DNA from: Chloranthus sessilifolius
Taxonomy: Eukaryota > Streptophyta > Magnoliopsida > Chloranthales > Chloranthaceae
Length of the DNA: 64,000 nucleotides
Assembly (NCBI GenBank): GCA_021018995.1
Contig: CM037587.1
Location: 11,414,866 to 11,478,865, forward strand
Reading direction: 5' to 3'
Part shown: in pieces, positions 1 through 11,110 of the stretch
How positions within the stretch are numbered: position 1 is the first letter of the stretch
Layout: the number at the start of each line of letters is the position of its first letter
The notes under the pieces: generated by a model
What the model saw: only the letters and a program-made list of their open reading frames with translations
Database searches by the model: none
What the model was told of the DNA's origin: nothing
Translations under genes and position numbers: made by a program

Positions 1-806
1 TCTATATAAGCAAACATGTTGGGAAAACCGTTGCGTGCATGTACAAAATAAAAGAAAAGAACTATACAATATATGCATATTGTATAATGAAATATATTAT
101 TTTAATACAAATCACTTGAGTGCTTTATCCTTTCTAACATATAATAATTATACAATATATGTATCATATATGATATGAGACTAGTAGTGTGTCATAAATC
201 ACGTTCAATATATTAGGGTTCGGTTCCCCAAAAGAATAAAAAATATAACTAAAATATTCAAATATAAATAATTAACTACGGGCGGCTGGTTTACTCTTTT
301 TTTAAAAGTACTTTTTATACAAAATATACACGGGTCGATTTATTTAACCCATCGGTACGTGATTGATTGTACCTCTTGAAGAGGTCCAAAATAAAAGTTT
401 AAAGCCTTTGTAACATGTTTTAACCTTTAGACCTCTTATCTACAATTCAAGCTTTTTACCAGCAAGCCAGCACATAACTTGTGTCAAATAAATACAGCTT
501 TAAATATAAAAGTCTTTAAAAATCAAAACATATACTTTCTTAACTAAGGTAGGTTCCGGTGTGAAGCGCTACCAGCAAAGATGGTGCAAAGCACATCTAA
601 CACCACAAGATTAAGTGCGCTAAAAATCGGATCGTTACATGAATCCCATGAATTCCCAAAGTTTCTGGCCTTAAAGGAATCCACAAGATTCTTTCATTTT
701 CGAGTGTTGGATGTTCATTTTCACAAAGTATATTAATTTTTCAATAAAATCTAACATGTTCATGTAACAAGACAGTGATCTGACCTTGTTGCAAATACAA
801 ATTGAC
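1..806. other. Intergenic AT-rich DNA
   Basis: No coding region, RNA gene or recognisable element was seen here. The stretch is AT-rich with several near-palindromic TATATA/ATAATT runs, for example around 60-180. It lies downstream of the GATL remnant on the minus strand. Confidence 0.5.
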
Positions 807-1264
807 TCACCAATAGCTGATAACAGAAATTGGTAACGATCCTAACTGGTAAGTCCGACCGTTCTTTTGCATCTCCATCCACCGTTCGATTCTTGTCGTA
901 TACCCAAACCTCCTCCATTTCACCAGATTTATAACCATACCCCCTGTATTAAAGTAACACGGTTTCTGGCCATTAAAAGTTTCGGAAAATAGCTCATCGG
1001 ACCAAAAACCGCCCGTAAAATGCTTGGTGAAGTTAGCGTGGCAGTATGCAAGCAACTTTCTGAAATGTAAGAAGTTGGAAGCCCGAAATTGGCAGAGAAA
1101 TCGAAGTTGGCTGTCGAAATATGATGATCTGCTGGCTTCAGCGGTGTAAACGATCTGGGAAAGGGTGAGAAGACGATGAGAACCATTGCTAAGGAGAAAA
1201 ATCCAGAAAATTTGGAGATCAAAAGCATATATGGGGTCTGATTTTTGGTCTTCAATTCCTTCAT
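807..1264 (-). pseudogene. Galacturonosyltransferase-like (GATL, GT8) gene remnant
   Basis: Read on the minus strand, about 1055-825 encodes a block that matches my memory of the GATL/GT8 family: YCHANFT, then FWSDE, then [20 protein letters not shown], then [10 protein letters not shown] and LGSLP. In intact GATL proteins this lies in the second half of the GT8 catalytic domain, which acts in the Golgi in pectin or xylan synthesis. A second frame at about 1264-1100 contains [16 protein letters not shown], which could be the N-terminal signal anchor. Intact GATLs are about 350 residues and usually intronless. Here the N-terminal donor-binding part (DXD) and the C-terminal HWSGKGKPW region are not visible, and the two parts are in different frames. 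The element is therefore an internally deleted, 3'-truncated pseudogene. The family call rests on the [13 protein letters not shown] block; the signal-anchor part is a weaker inference. Confidence 0.65.
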
Positions 1265-2260
1265 TTGGAGATCAAAGAGATCTGAGGGAGGGAGGGATTT
1301 TGTAGGAAAAGAGAGGGAGCTCTTATTCCCGTGATTCCTTTTCCATATTTTAGGCTGGTTTCTTTTCCACCAAAGACCTTGGCCCCTAAGTTTGTTACCA
1401 AACGAAGGATTCTAACAGATTTCTCTTCATTTCCATCCATTTCTGATCCTTCCTCCCTATCCAAACAGGCCATTAGTCATGTTGATTGACCGTGCAATGG
1501 AAAGTGGTACAATCGTGGGCTGTTTTGTCCCGGACGGGTATAAGGTACAAGGGGTAGACGGGCATGCATCATTCAAATCACTCTCCCAAACTAGTCGATT
1601 CTTCGGAGGTGCACAAAAGTTTAGTCTCTAAATCCGTGAAAGTACCCATTTGACTGGAACAACCATGTTCCTTATACAGACTCAGAATATAGATGCTAAT
1701 AAGATTAGGCAGAAAACGAGTGATAGCCCCATGCACCACATTTTCGTGGTGCCACATGTTCGTGGTGCCACATGTCCAGAACTTAGTTACCAGAAGTGGA
1801 AGGAAGCATGTAGTAGATTAGAAGCGAGACAATAATCAAAAGTTCAAGATTGAACTATTTTATGATTAGAAACGGGAGTAGGATTCAGATACCAAAACAG
1901 AGCAGCACACTAAGTAGACGATTCCTGCTACTAGGGTCCAAAATCAATGACTCGTTTAATTGTTACGAGAGAATATACCAACTCAAAAGATTAAGCTCTC
2001 TGCCCAGCCCATTTATTTCCTGGATCTCAATCGAAGTTCCAAGTCTAATCCACATTCCTAATACAAACTCTAATGAGAAATCATGTACATGTTCATTATT
2101 CTCTTTCAACTTCTAAATTTTCCTACCACTAAAAGCAAAGTATTTGACATTATTATTTAAGAAGAGATGCAGATCATATGCAACAAATTCCATATTTTAG
2201 ATGGTTATGGTACTTCGGCTACACACTACATATTAGAGAAGCTAGAAATGGAGGGAGATT
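1265..2260. other. Intergenic; possible small transposon remnant at 1265-1480
   Basis: No gene is supported. On the minus strand, the stretch starting at about 1474 opens with GGCCTGTTTGGATAGG, a motif typical of the ends of plant MITEs, and runs to the GATL remnant. No second terminus or target duplication could be paired. At 1739-1772 the 14-base word TTCGTGGTGCCACA occurs twice in tandem. The rest lies downstream of the lectin receptor kinase and shows nothing else. Confidence 0.35.
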
Positions 2261-4624
2261 TTAGCCAATTGAACTTATGAAGGAGGAAGGGTTTGGGGGG
2301 ACAGAAACTTCAACAGCTCCTTCTAACATTTGTGCCACCTTCTTCATCGATGGCCTCAGTGACGGTTCTTCCTGAATGCACCAAATAGCTACCATCACCA
2401 TCCGTTGCATCCTCTTTCTGTCACTCATTGCCTCCGTATCGTTGCTGACTAATGTATCCAATCTCCCCCCGCTGTAGCAATCGTAAGCCCAATCTGTCAA
2501 TATCTCAGCATCTTCGTTCCCAATCTCCATTTCTATGTTCCTCCTACAACAAATGATCTCGAGCAACAAGACGCCGAAACTGTAAACGTCCACCTTGGCT
2601 GAGATGGGCATACTCTTGAACCATTCTGGAGCAAGATACCCTCTCGTTCCTCTGATGCCTGTACTCGTTCGAGTTTGGTCGGCTTTCAAAAGCTTCGCCA
2701 GTCCAAAGTCCGAGATCCGGGCAGTAAAATTGTCATCGAGAAGTATGTTTTGGGGCTTTATATCGCAGTGGATGATTTGGGTGCTGCACTCTTCATGTAA
2801 GTAGGTGAGCCCTCTTGCGATTCCGAACGCGATTTGAGTTCTTTGGGTCCACATGGGTCTTGAGACTCCAAACAGGAAGCTTGCCAAAGACCCGTTGCTC
2901 ATAAATTCATATACCAAAAGCCTGTGTAGCCCATCGTTGCTGAAACCTAGCAATTGGACTAGATTCTTGTGATGGGTTCGTCCGATTGCGCTCACTTCAG
3001 CTTTGAATTCCTTCTCACTTTCTCTTACTTCGTTCTGTAGCTTCTTAACTGCGACGACATTTGTAGAATCCAACGCTAGAACCCCTTTATAAACTGTTCC
3101 GAATGCACCCCGGCCCAATTCATTTTTGAATCCGTCAGTGGCTTCTTCTAGCTCTTTGCAAGTAAAACTGCAAAGATTGATTCCGAACATGCCCCATTGA
3201 ACTTCCTGTTGTTTCCTGTTATGCAGTGGAAAATCACCACAGAAATCGCCAAGATCAAGAAAATGCAGAGCTGCCTAAGAGCAGTGATCCTCGAGGATGA
3301 ACACTGTTCCTTCTCTTTTCTTCCCAGGAAGCGAGATCAGGTCTTGACGAAGAATTCCTCTCGATACTTTGATAAGAGCTTTTCCTCCGACGTCTGGGTT
3401 CATCCTTCCATTCGAGAGCGGCAGCTTCTTCTTCCAACATTTTGAGCTTCTGAAAATGGCGACTGCACATAAGCAATCGTTCAAACAAGCATTTCTGCAC
3501 CACCCCTCGTCCACCGGAGTGTACAGTTCAAAATCGGACAGAGGCCAATCCGTGTTAAGCATCTCCCTCATCTGGAACAAATTTTCATCTTCTAACCCAC
3601 AACTCTGCTGAACAAAATCTTGTTTACATCCCTTGTACTTGTAATTCGGATCCAAGTAGGAATAACCAGGTGGGCATTCACAAGTAGGCTTTTGGTCTAA
3701 ATCCATCCTGCAATAGCTGTTGAAACCCATAGCTCCGCTGCCCATGTCCGCTGTATTGCTGTGCAAAGATCCTGTGGTATTGACGAGAGGACCGACCATG
3801 ATCCAGGCCAATTCCCCCCTATCTTCTTTGGGTACACATATTGTCTGAAAACTCCGTCAGAATCTAGCGTCGCCCGGTTGTAGAGATCTCTGGACGAAGC
3901 CATGTTACCTGATGTCAAATTCACAGAAGTTTGATTACTTAGCTCAATGTACATGTTGCCCGACTGGTCAAAAACCAGCTGATCACCAGAATTTGGGGTG
4001 TGGCTAGACCAATAGGCTTGGTAGGTGTTCTCCTTTGGGATTGATATGGTGTAGAGTACTAGATTTCCATCACCCTGCATACTGGCTGGAACCTTCCGAG
4101 GAGTAATCTGTCTCGGTCAGATGAGAGGAGATCGTGCTGCCTTCTAATATCTGGTTTGGCAAGATGGTGTCTGTAGGGTCATCGAAACTGCCCCATTTGA
4201 TATCGCTATCGGCTCCTATGAGTACAAAGTTTCCGGCATCAAGCATTGCCGCTGACGCCACTGTGCCATTGCTGGAGTCAGCTCTCCATATTTCTCCCCC
4301 TTGGAGGTTTCTTAGAATGAGTCCTTCGGAATTCAGCTCGATTCTCGATCCTCTATCCATTGGACTACCTTTGTTTGCTGACCAAACGATGGTTTTTTCG
4401 GGTATTTTGTCGAACCAAATCGAAAGCGAGAAAAGGTTCGAGTCTTTGAAGCGATGGAATCCAAAAGCAAATTCGCCGGAGGGCGACACCCATGAAGTGT
4501 TCTCCTCTAGAGTGGATAGGGAAGATCCCAAGCTTACATTACGGTATGCCGTCTGAGCTACGGCAGAGAGAGGGAGAAACAGGAGCAAAAGGTCGAGAAG
4601 ATGAGAACCCATTGAGAGACACAT
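2261..4624 (-). pseudogene. G-type lectin S-receptor-like Ser/Thr kinase (LECRK/RLK1-like), frameshifted
   Basis: This would be a plasma-membrane receptor kinase of the bulb-lectin (SD2/LECRK) class. From ATG 4624 (or the second Met at 4612) there is a signal peptide (SHLLDLLLLFLPLSAVAQT), then a B-lectin domain with a QGDGNLVLY mannose-box motif near 4080. An EGF/PAN-like cysteine region follows (CECPPGY, CRNACLNDCLCAVA), then a transmembrane stretch near 3290-3225. The kinase domain is uninterrupted from 3190 to the stop at 2261, with GRGAFGTVYKG, VAVKKL, HCDIKPQN, DFGLAKLL and GTRGYLAPEW. HCD rather than HRD makes it a non-RD kinase, a type linked to immunity receptors. The extracellular part changes frame near 4100-4070 (probably twice), near 3750, near 3290 and near 3205. 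The order of domains and total length fit an intact intronless family member, so the breaks are small indels, either real decay or assembly error. Confidence 0.88.
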
Positions 4625-5270
4625 GGTGGGTGTTCTTCAAATTGAAAGCTTCGAGATAGCAAACTTTGGTTGGTTTAGTTCCAAATTTATTAGAATCAAT
4701 TGAGGTGGTAGAGCTCTTGCTGAAGTCATTTCCATTGACTTTGTGGAAGGAAGATACTCTTAGCCTTTTTTTTTCTTTCTTTGTATTAAGAAATAGGGTA
4801 AGTTCATTTACAACACAAAATTCTTCATCACGTTGCACTTGCTTAAATAGTTAGACTGCTTTGAATGAGATGATGGAGATCATTTCTCTTTCCAATATTC
4901 GATACAGTAGATCTTGACATCACTCGCCTTAGACGGTTAGATTTTCATTCTACGTGGCACTCATCTTGAAAAGTGATTTGAGAATCCACCCATGATCATA
5001 TTTATTTTTGGGGTGTGTGCCACTGGGAATCAAAATCTGATTATTGTCTAATGGGATGAAACGTTCTCCATCCTCTGTCTCCATCGTCTGATCCAAAGTT
5101 GCCAACCCTTTAAGCACGTGAGTTGCGAAGAAAAACTGTCAGTTGTAAATGAAGGTACCCTAAAAAAATACTAACTTCATCATTCTTTGAATTGTGGCAG
5201 GTACGCGTCTCTGATAGACTGTTTGGTTAACAGCTGGTCGCAAATATTTCCTTGAATCTATTTTTATAAG

Positions 5271-5272
<2 letters not shown>
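4625..5272. repeat. Upstream region of the receptor kinase with a dispersed repeat
   Basis: This is the presumed promoter side of the minus-strand kinase. About 4840-5135 shares diverged sequence with 7600-7900 and its duplicate near 43370-43670 (for example GATCTTGA, CGTGGCA, GTGTGT then TGGAATCAA, and CTCCATCGTCTGAT). A member of the same dispersed repeat family therefore sits next to the kinase gene. No TATA box can be assigned with confidence. Confidence 0.45.

Positions 5273-5320
<48 letters not shown>
5273..5320. repeat. (AT)n microsatellite
   Basis: An uninterrupted AT dinucleotide run of about 48 bases. It directly abuts the left end of the foldback-like element, and a matching (TA)n run abuts its right end. 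Confidence 0.95.
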
Positions 5321-5322
<2 letters not shown>

Positions 5323-5621
5323 GAAAGGGGAAAATGTGGTGGGGCGTAGAGATATTTCTACGTCAATTGATATGGGCACGACACATAGCGTCCTTTTTGT
5401 GAAGTGATGGGTGGCATGGGGCCTATGTTACTAACTAGGGTTAAACTTTTAAAATATTTTAAAAAGTTATATTCCCTTTCAATCGTCATTCTGGACTTTT
5501 TAAATTTTTTTTTAAAGTCTCTTTTCACTCTATTCTTTTTTTTCGAAGAAAGTCTTAGACTTACTTTTTCAGGTATATTTTACTCAAAAAATATGAGCGT
5601 TCGGTAGTGAAGCGCCAACAC

Positions 5622-6104
5622 CAGTGGCGGAGTCACGCTGTCTAATGGGGGGTCCCGGGATCTCTCATCGCTAATTATTTTCTTTTAAAGTCTTCTAAGG
5701 TGCATCTTTTTAGCGGCAAAACTTTTTAAGGACTCCCCAATTCTAAAACTTTTTAAGATATTTTAAAAATTTTCTTTTCTGTCCGCAAGATTTATTAATT
5801 ATTAACAGACTTCCAAAATTCTCTCTCTCTTCATAAAATAATAAAATCCCAATTCCTAAATGACTATCTCTCTCTCTCTGCCTAAAATCTCTCTTCTTAG
5901 AGTCGCAAACAACACACACACACTCTTTCTCTTCCTAAAATCTCTTTTCCTAAAATTCCAAACAACACACTCTCTCTCTTCCTAAAATCCCAAATGGCAC
6001 ACTCTCTCTTCCTAAAATCTCAAAAGATGCTCTCTCTCTCTCTCTCTTCCTAAAATCTCTATCTCTCTCTCTAATCTCAAACGACACACACACACACGCA
6101 CACA

Positions 6105-6149
<45 letters not shown>

Positions 6150-6196
6150 CCTAAAAGGGATCCCCCCCTATCAGAAAAATTCTAACTTTGCCTCTG
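5622..6196. mobile_element. Non-autonomous hAT-like element with 8-bp target duplication
   Basis: The element starts CAGTGGCGGAGTCACG and ends ACTTTGCCTCTG, so the ends form an imperfect terminal inverted repeat of the hAT (Tip100-like) type. It is flanked by GCCAACAC (5614-5621) and GCCGACAC (6197-6204), an 8-bp target duplication with one mismatch. The interior has no coding capacity. It is filled by tandem units around CTCTCTTCCTAAAATC (about 5820-6060), a (CA)n run at 6084-6107 and a (CT)n run at 6108-6144. Confidence 0.75.
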
Positions 6197-6282
6197 GCCG
6201 ACACTTTGATAGCAAGGCGCTGGCACCCCGATGCTGAGGTGCCAACGCCTTGCAATTGAAGTGCCGACACGTTGCTAAAAAA

Positions 6283-6303
6283 GGGGGGGGGGCGGGGGGG
6301 GGC
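6283..6303 (+). repeat. G-run (potential G-quadruplex)
   Basis: About twenty G residues interrupted by a single C, inside the tandem-repeat arm of the foldback-like element. Four or more G3 tracts fit easily. The exact length is likely to be unreliable in any assembly. Confidence 0.8.
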
Positions 6304-6821
6304 GTTAGCTCCTCGTTTGGCGCTTTGATTAAAAAAAATAATAATTTAGGGGTGTCGATGCCCCGATATAGAGGTGTTGACGCTTGGCTAAAATATATAT
6401 CAAAGCGTCAACACCCCGATATAGAGGCGCCAGTGCCCTTGAAACGAGGTGCCGACGCCTTATTATTATTATTATTATTTGTTTTTAGTGAAGTGCCGAC
6501 ATGTCGATATAGAGGCACCGATACTCCGGAGTTGGCACCTCGTATTTGGGTTGCCGTAGCCTCACTATCGATTTTGAGTAAAATATATATGAAAAAGTAA
6601 TTCTAACAGTTTCTTGAAAAAGTGGAGAGAAGAAAGAGAAAATAGACATTAAAAAAGTCAAGAATGACGGCTGAAAAGGTATTTAACCTTTAAAATATTT
6701 AAAAGTATAACTCTAATTAGTAAAATGCTTCCTATGCTACCTATGACTTCACAAAAAAGGCGCTACGTATCGCTCCCATATCAATTGGCGTATATCTCTA
6801 CACCTTGGCGTATATCCCCGG

Positions 6822-6823
6822 CC

Positions 6824-6885
<62 letters not shown>
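6822..6885. repeat. (CT)n then (TA)n microsatellite
   Basis: A compound CT/TA run between the foldback-like element and the next MITE-like module. In copy 2 the equivalent run (42553-42643) is longer. Confidence 0.95.
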
Positions 6886-7254
6886 GGGAGCCGGTTTCGT
6901 CCTTCATGGGAGGATGGTCACCGTCCTCCAAGGTCCATATGGAGGTACACATGACACCCAAAACATTCTTTGGTTGCCACGTAGAGCATGTGTGGATGGT
7001 TTAGATTAATTTTAAAAAAAGAAATTTTGAAAAAAACTTTTTAAAAGCATAAGTTAATGTTTGACTAGTTTCAATGGTTTACATTTCACAACTCAAAAAA
7101 CATATGGTGGAGATGAATTTTCAAAATTATTTTAAAAAAAAATGATCTAAGCAATGCACCTGAGGTCTATGTGGGATTGAAATAATGTTTTGAATGCCAC
7201 GTGAACCTCCGCTTGAAACCTTGGAGGATGGACACCTTTTCCTTTTACAACCAA
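6886..7254. mobile_element. MITE-like module bounded by TA repeats (copy 1)
   Basis: The two ends are inverted and diverged. The left end carries CACCGTCCTCCAAGGT, then GGAGGT, then CAAAACATT. The right end, read on the minus strand, carries the matching GTCCATCCTCCAAGGT, GGAGGTTCACGTGGCA and CAAAACATT. Both ends abut (TA)n tracts, which suggests a TA target. It is about 370 bp with no coding capacity. The same module occurs at 42644-43013. Confidence 0.55.
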
Positions 7255-7304
7255 CTATATATATATATATATAGAGAGAGAGTGAGAGAGAGAGAGAGAG
7301 AGGA
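7255..7304. repeat. (TA)n/(GA)n microsatellite
   Basis: A TA run followed by a GA run, separating two related modules. The copy 2 counterpart at 43014-43073 is longer. Confidence 0.95.
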
Positions 7305-8050
7305 TAGTTGTCGTCCTCTAAGATTCACGTGGAGCTCCACCGACCATCAAATGAGTAGATATTTATTCAATGTGGCACACATCCAAAAAAGTGAAGGCAG
7401 AACCAAGTGTGTGATGGTATACTCACGTTTTGTTTTTGATACGTGTGTCACATGGAATCAAACTCAGAAGGTCTAATGATACATTGGGTCTTTCACGCCC
7501 AAACCTTGGTTGTTAAGAAAGAATCTCATGATGCAAATAATGGTATTCAAAAACAAGAAGTTTTATTGCCACACCTTTTTTATATATGCAAATCCCTTGA
7601 GCAAAGCAAAAACTCATTTACTGCTTTGATTCAAATAATGGAGATTGTTTTTGTCCAAATATTCCACAATCGATCTTGAGATCATGGGTGTATCATTATA
7701 CAATCAATGTTGATTTCACGTGGCATATACCCAAAATCTGAATGTGATTATGACATACCATTAAATTGTTGTTCACATTAATTATTTGGTATGTGTTTCA
7801 TGTGGAATCAACATTTGATCGTTTGATGGTAAGCTCATAATCTCAAAATCTATTGTATAGAAAATTGAGACAAAAATTAGCTCCATCGTCTGATTCAATG
7901 CAATGCAGACAAATTAATCAAAAAAGGCACGCTTGGACATCTCCCATGCCTTTACTCCTCCCATTGTGAGGTTAAGTTTATGAGGATTCACAGATAGGGT
8001 GTGTTAAAGACTTTATGAATGGTTTAAATATAGGTTTTAGGAGAGTTCTT
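7305..8050. repeat. Dispersed repeat related to 4840-5135
   Basis: The block starts GATAGTTGTCGTCCTC with AGATTCACGTGGAGCTCC, which resembles the end of the preceding MITE-like module. It continues into sequence shared with the kinase upstream region. Long open frames here (for example near 7201-7679 plus) have low-complexity or microsatellite-derived content and match nothing, so no gene is called. Confidence 0.45.
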
Positions 8051-11000
8051 GTTTTTATTTCATCAAATCTCTATTAATCTTATTTGAGAGGTTCTCTTCA
8101 AACCCGTCATCAGATAGTAAAGTGGGGTTTAAATAATGAAATTTATAATAATGTGACATTAAATAATTTTTTATTTTAACTAAATTCTCTTTTGGATTAT
8201 TATGTTGGCTAAAGTTGTACCCGTTTTTTTTCTTATTTCTTTCAGTAATATTTTCATAACTCTTCACTCTAAGGACTTTCAACTTTTCTTTGTTCCAGCG
8301 TGAGGCAGGGAAAATAACATATTTGTTTTTTGGGTCTATTGATTGGGTCAAACATTGAAAAGACCAAGAAAAATCATGGATGCAACCAATTCCACACCAA
8401 ATTAACGACAACTAATTCGGGCAGTAAATATCTACATCAACAATTTGTGATATGAAAGTGTAATAACAAAGATTTTTTAACTTTATTTAACGGTATTAGA
8501 TGATGTACTACATAGTGCGTGGTGCTAACGCTCTAAATCGGAATCTACTCATTTTAGAAATAGTCTAATTTTTTTATATATTAATATTGGACTCATTGCG
8601 AAGTACTCATTGATACGATTCCAACGATATATAATTTGTCAATTTTCGACAAGAATATAAAAAGTTATACCCGTTTGAAAAATGAAGTAAGTTAAAGGGC
8701 ACAACTGTAATTTCGGGAGAGAATCACTATTTACCTTGGTGCTTACACACAGCATTAAAACAAAACCTCTTCTTAAGCTTTTCATGAATTCTACTTGCAT
8801 GTAAAAACTAATATTTTTATTAAATCTTATACGGAAAGTCTTAATTAGAGTTAACCTAGAAAGAGAATTAAATATATATTTACTTCTTCTCTCAGTTGTT
8901 TTTCTCTATTCCCTTTTCTCTGCAAAAGCTTCGACAGTGCCATCTTTCACAATTCTTCGTTGGATCTTCATCGATTTTCGATATTATCAGAGAATCTTAT
9001 ACCATTAAAGTTTTTCATCACCGTGACCGATCTATCATAAGAAAGGAATTCTCGCAAAAAGATTTGGGCATATCGTCTCTTGAATCCGATCTCCATCAAC
9101 TCAAATCATCGTAGGATTCGAATCACACTTCAACAGGTGGGTGTCTCTAAATCCATCTTAAATTATTTAGTTATTTCTTTTAAAAAAAAAAACCCTAATT
9201 TTTTTTTAAATTTTGATAAATTTTGGGTCTTAAAAACATAGAAATTAGGTCCAAAATTGATAGGATCGTTTTTTTCAGATTTTCGTGAAATTCGACGAGA
9301 CTCGGCAAGAGATAGAGGCGCGGTATTTTGGCCATAACTTTTTATCTCGAACTCGGATTGACGTGATTCTTACGGTATTGGAAAGAAGACAACGAGATCT
9401 ACAACTTTGTCTGAAATAGCAATTTCACGAATTTAATATTTTTAAGATCAAAATTGAGCTGCAAGTCGGGATACGTTTTAGATGATCTAAGGTGCACGGG
9501 TTTGACATTATTTTTTTAAACTCTTGGGCTACCTTATGCTCAACTTATCTCCAGACTTATAAATCGCTAAAATTACATAAAATATATGTATTGAATAACA
9601 GTTTATAAGTTTAAGGGGTCAAATATTAACGTTTTTCAATACTCATTATTCTATTATCTCTTTTAAGCCTCATACAATCCTTGAATGGATACATGTGCTC
9701 CTTTAGAATTTAAAATATGTCGGATCGCTATACTAATCAATCACCAAATTTCATGGATACAATTAACCCTAATGAAGTATATTTTCAACTCTATTACAAA
9801 ATAAATGTAGTTAAATATTTTTTATTTTCTATTTTACTTCAATATTTTGTGTGTTATACTTTTTATTAATATGAAATGTTTAAGGTTTATGTTATAGTTC
9901 ATTCTTATAGAATAAGTTACGATAGGGCATACGCATATAAGTTAAGAATAAGATATGACACATGACATAAGCCTTCGTCACGGTGGAGTTTCTTTTACGA
10001 TCACGTGAAACTTGGAATGTAGGCATCCATGTACGGATGCAACCCCTCTATGGTAGAATGAGATATCACACGAAGTACATCCAGGTTACTACGAAACCCG
10101 TCTCTTGGAAAGCGTGGTTTAGTGAAGCCTATTGCACCGTGACCTATTCTAACTAAGTTTTAAGAAAAATAAAAAAAGAATATGTTAAGACACATGTATG
10201 TTAAGAAAGTGGGGACTTAAGCTCACGCAAATATGAAATCGGGGCGGAGACCTAAGCCTAGAACCGAATAATATTATGATATATTAAGATACACTGTGAA
10301 GACCAACTAAATATGAATTAAGTTTCTACACGTGTCATACCTTACGAGCCACCGTAAGGGCCTAACGTCTGCAGCCAAGACGGGTCTTAAGGACATTATA
10401 GCCTTGTCTCGAACTAAGGGGACATCGTGGTTACTATGCCGGCAACTTCATCTGGCTGGATGGTGGTTTATGTTATGATATGGAGGTTAAGTGGTTATCT
10501 ACACGTGGACCTCGTGTGGTAGGCTTGAGCAGCGATCCTGACACAGATCATTTAAATAAAATAAGATGCGAAGTACGTTGTGTAGGCGTATGGAGTAGTT
10601 AATAAGACTTACGATATGTCACGTATGTTAAGTTGATGAGACAAATAGGAAAAGAGATAAGAAAATAGAAGCATCATGCACTCTTCATGTTATATTAGTA
10701 TATTTTTTAGTCTTGATTATGATAGTCTCTGAATTATTGATAAGTTTATTTCATTTATTTAAGATGTTGGTTATATTTTAAAAATGCACCGCAATTAAAG
10801 CGATTGCACACACGACCACCTGAGTAAGTTATGGTAGATCGATTGTGCAACCCGCTGAGTTTACGCGATTAAGTAAACTCACCCCCCTCCCAAAATCTAA
10901 CAGTTTCAGGTAAAGATTCTGCTTATCCCGTCCTTGATGATACGAAAGTTGCTGATCCGAAGACGACTCATATAAACGAGGACGTCGGCTACCACCTTGA

Positions 11001-11110
11001 TGAGAACGTAGACCCGGCAGATTTTTACTAGCATTGAAAACCCTTTTACTCTAGTTTTTCCTTATTTCTTGAGAGATTTATTTTAGCCTTGATATATTTT
11101 TATGAGTTTA
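8051..11110. mobile_element. LTR-like, non-coding retroelement stretch (copy 1)
   Basis: There is no convincing reading frame. The composition resembles the long LTR of a gypsy element: a GTGCGTGGTGCTAACGC block near 8517, a block around 9331-9420 (GGTATTTTGGCCATAACTTT, ACTCGGATTGACG, ATCTACAACTTT) also found in two other LTR families of this window, and regulatory-style sequence near 10840-10900 (CGCTGAGTTTACGCG, AACTCACCCCC). In copy 2 the sequence continues to GGGTCGTGACA at about 47184, a plausible LTR terminus. The 5' border could not be fixed, so a solo LTR is an inference. Confidence 0.4.

Larger units (their letters stand above)
5321..6838. mobile_element. Foldback-like DNA element with about 300-bp terminal inverted repeats
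   Basis: The left part, about 5330-5620, is the diverged reverse complement of about 6540-6830. Shared words include GTAGAGATAT, CAATTGATATGGG, TTTTTGTGAAGT, AAAATATTT and the TATATTTTACTCAAAA block. The inner part of the inverted repeats consists of short degenerate tandem units (GAGGTGCCGACGCC, GCAAGGCGCTGGCACC), which is a hallmark of foldback elements. The ends lie in TA microsatellites, which fits insertion at TA. No transposase is present, so it is non-autonomous. A hAT element interrupts the left arm. Only the right half is present again in copy 2 (42069-42582), where the arm is about 64 bases longer and matches the left arm better than the local right arm does. Confidence 0.65.

Noticed and set aside
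1650..2116. Two plus-strand frames downstream of the kinase
   Set aside because: No domain, no similarity I recognise and no codon pattern; probably chance.
6725..7476. Frames with Tyr-Ile or Arg-Glu runs
   Set aside because: They are translations of TA and GA microsatellites.
8055..8411. 118-codon minus-strand frame, conserved in both copies (also 43828-44184)
   Set aside because: Conservation is explained by the large duplication. The frame is AT-rich, matches no family I know and lies in LTR-like DNA.
8896..9114. 72-codon plus-strand frame, present in both copies (also 44669-44887)
   Set aside because: It is in the LTR-like stretch, without neighbouring exons or a recognisable domain.
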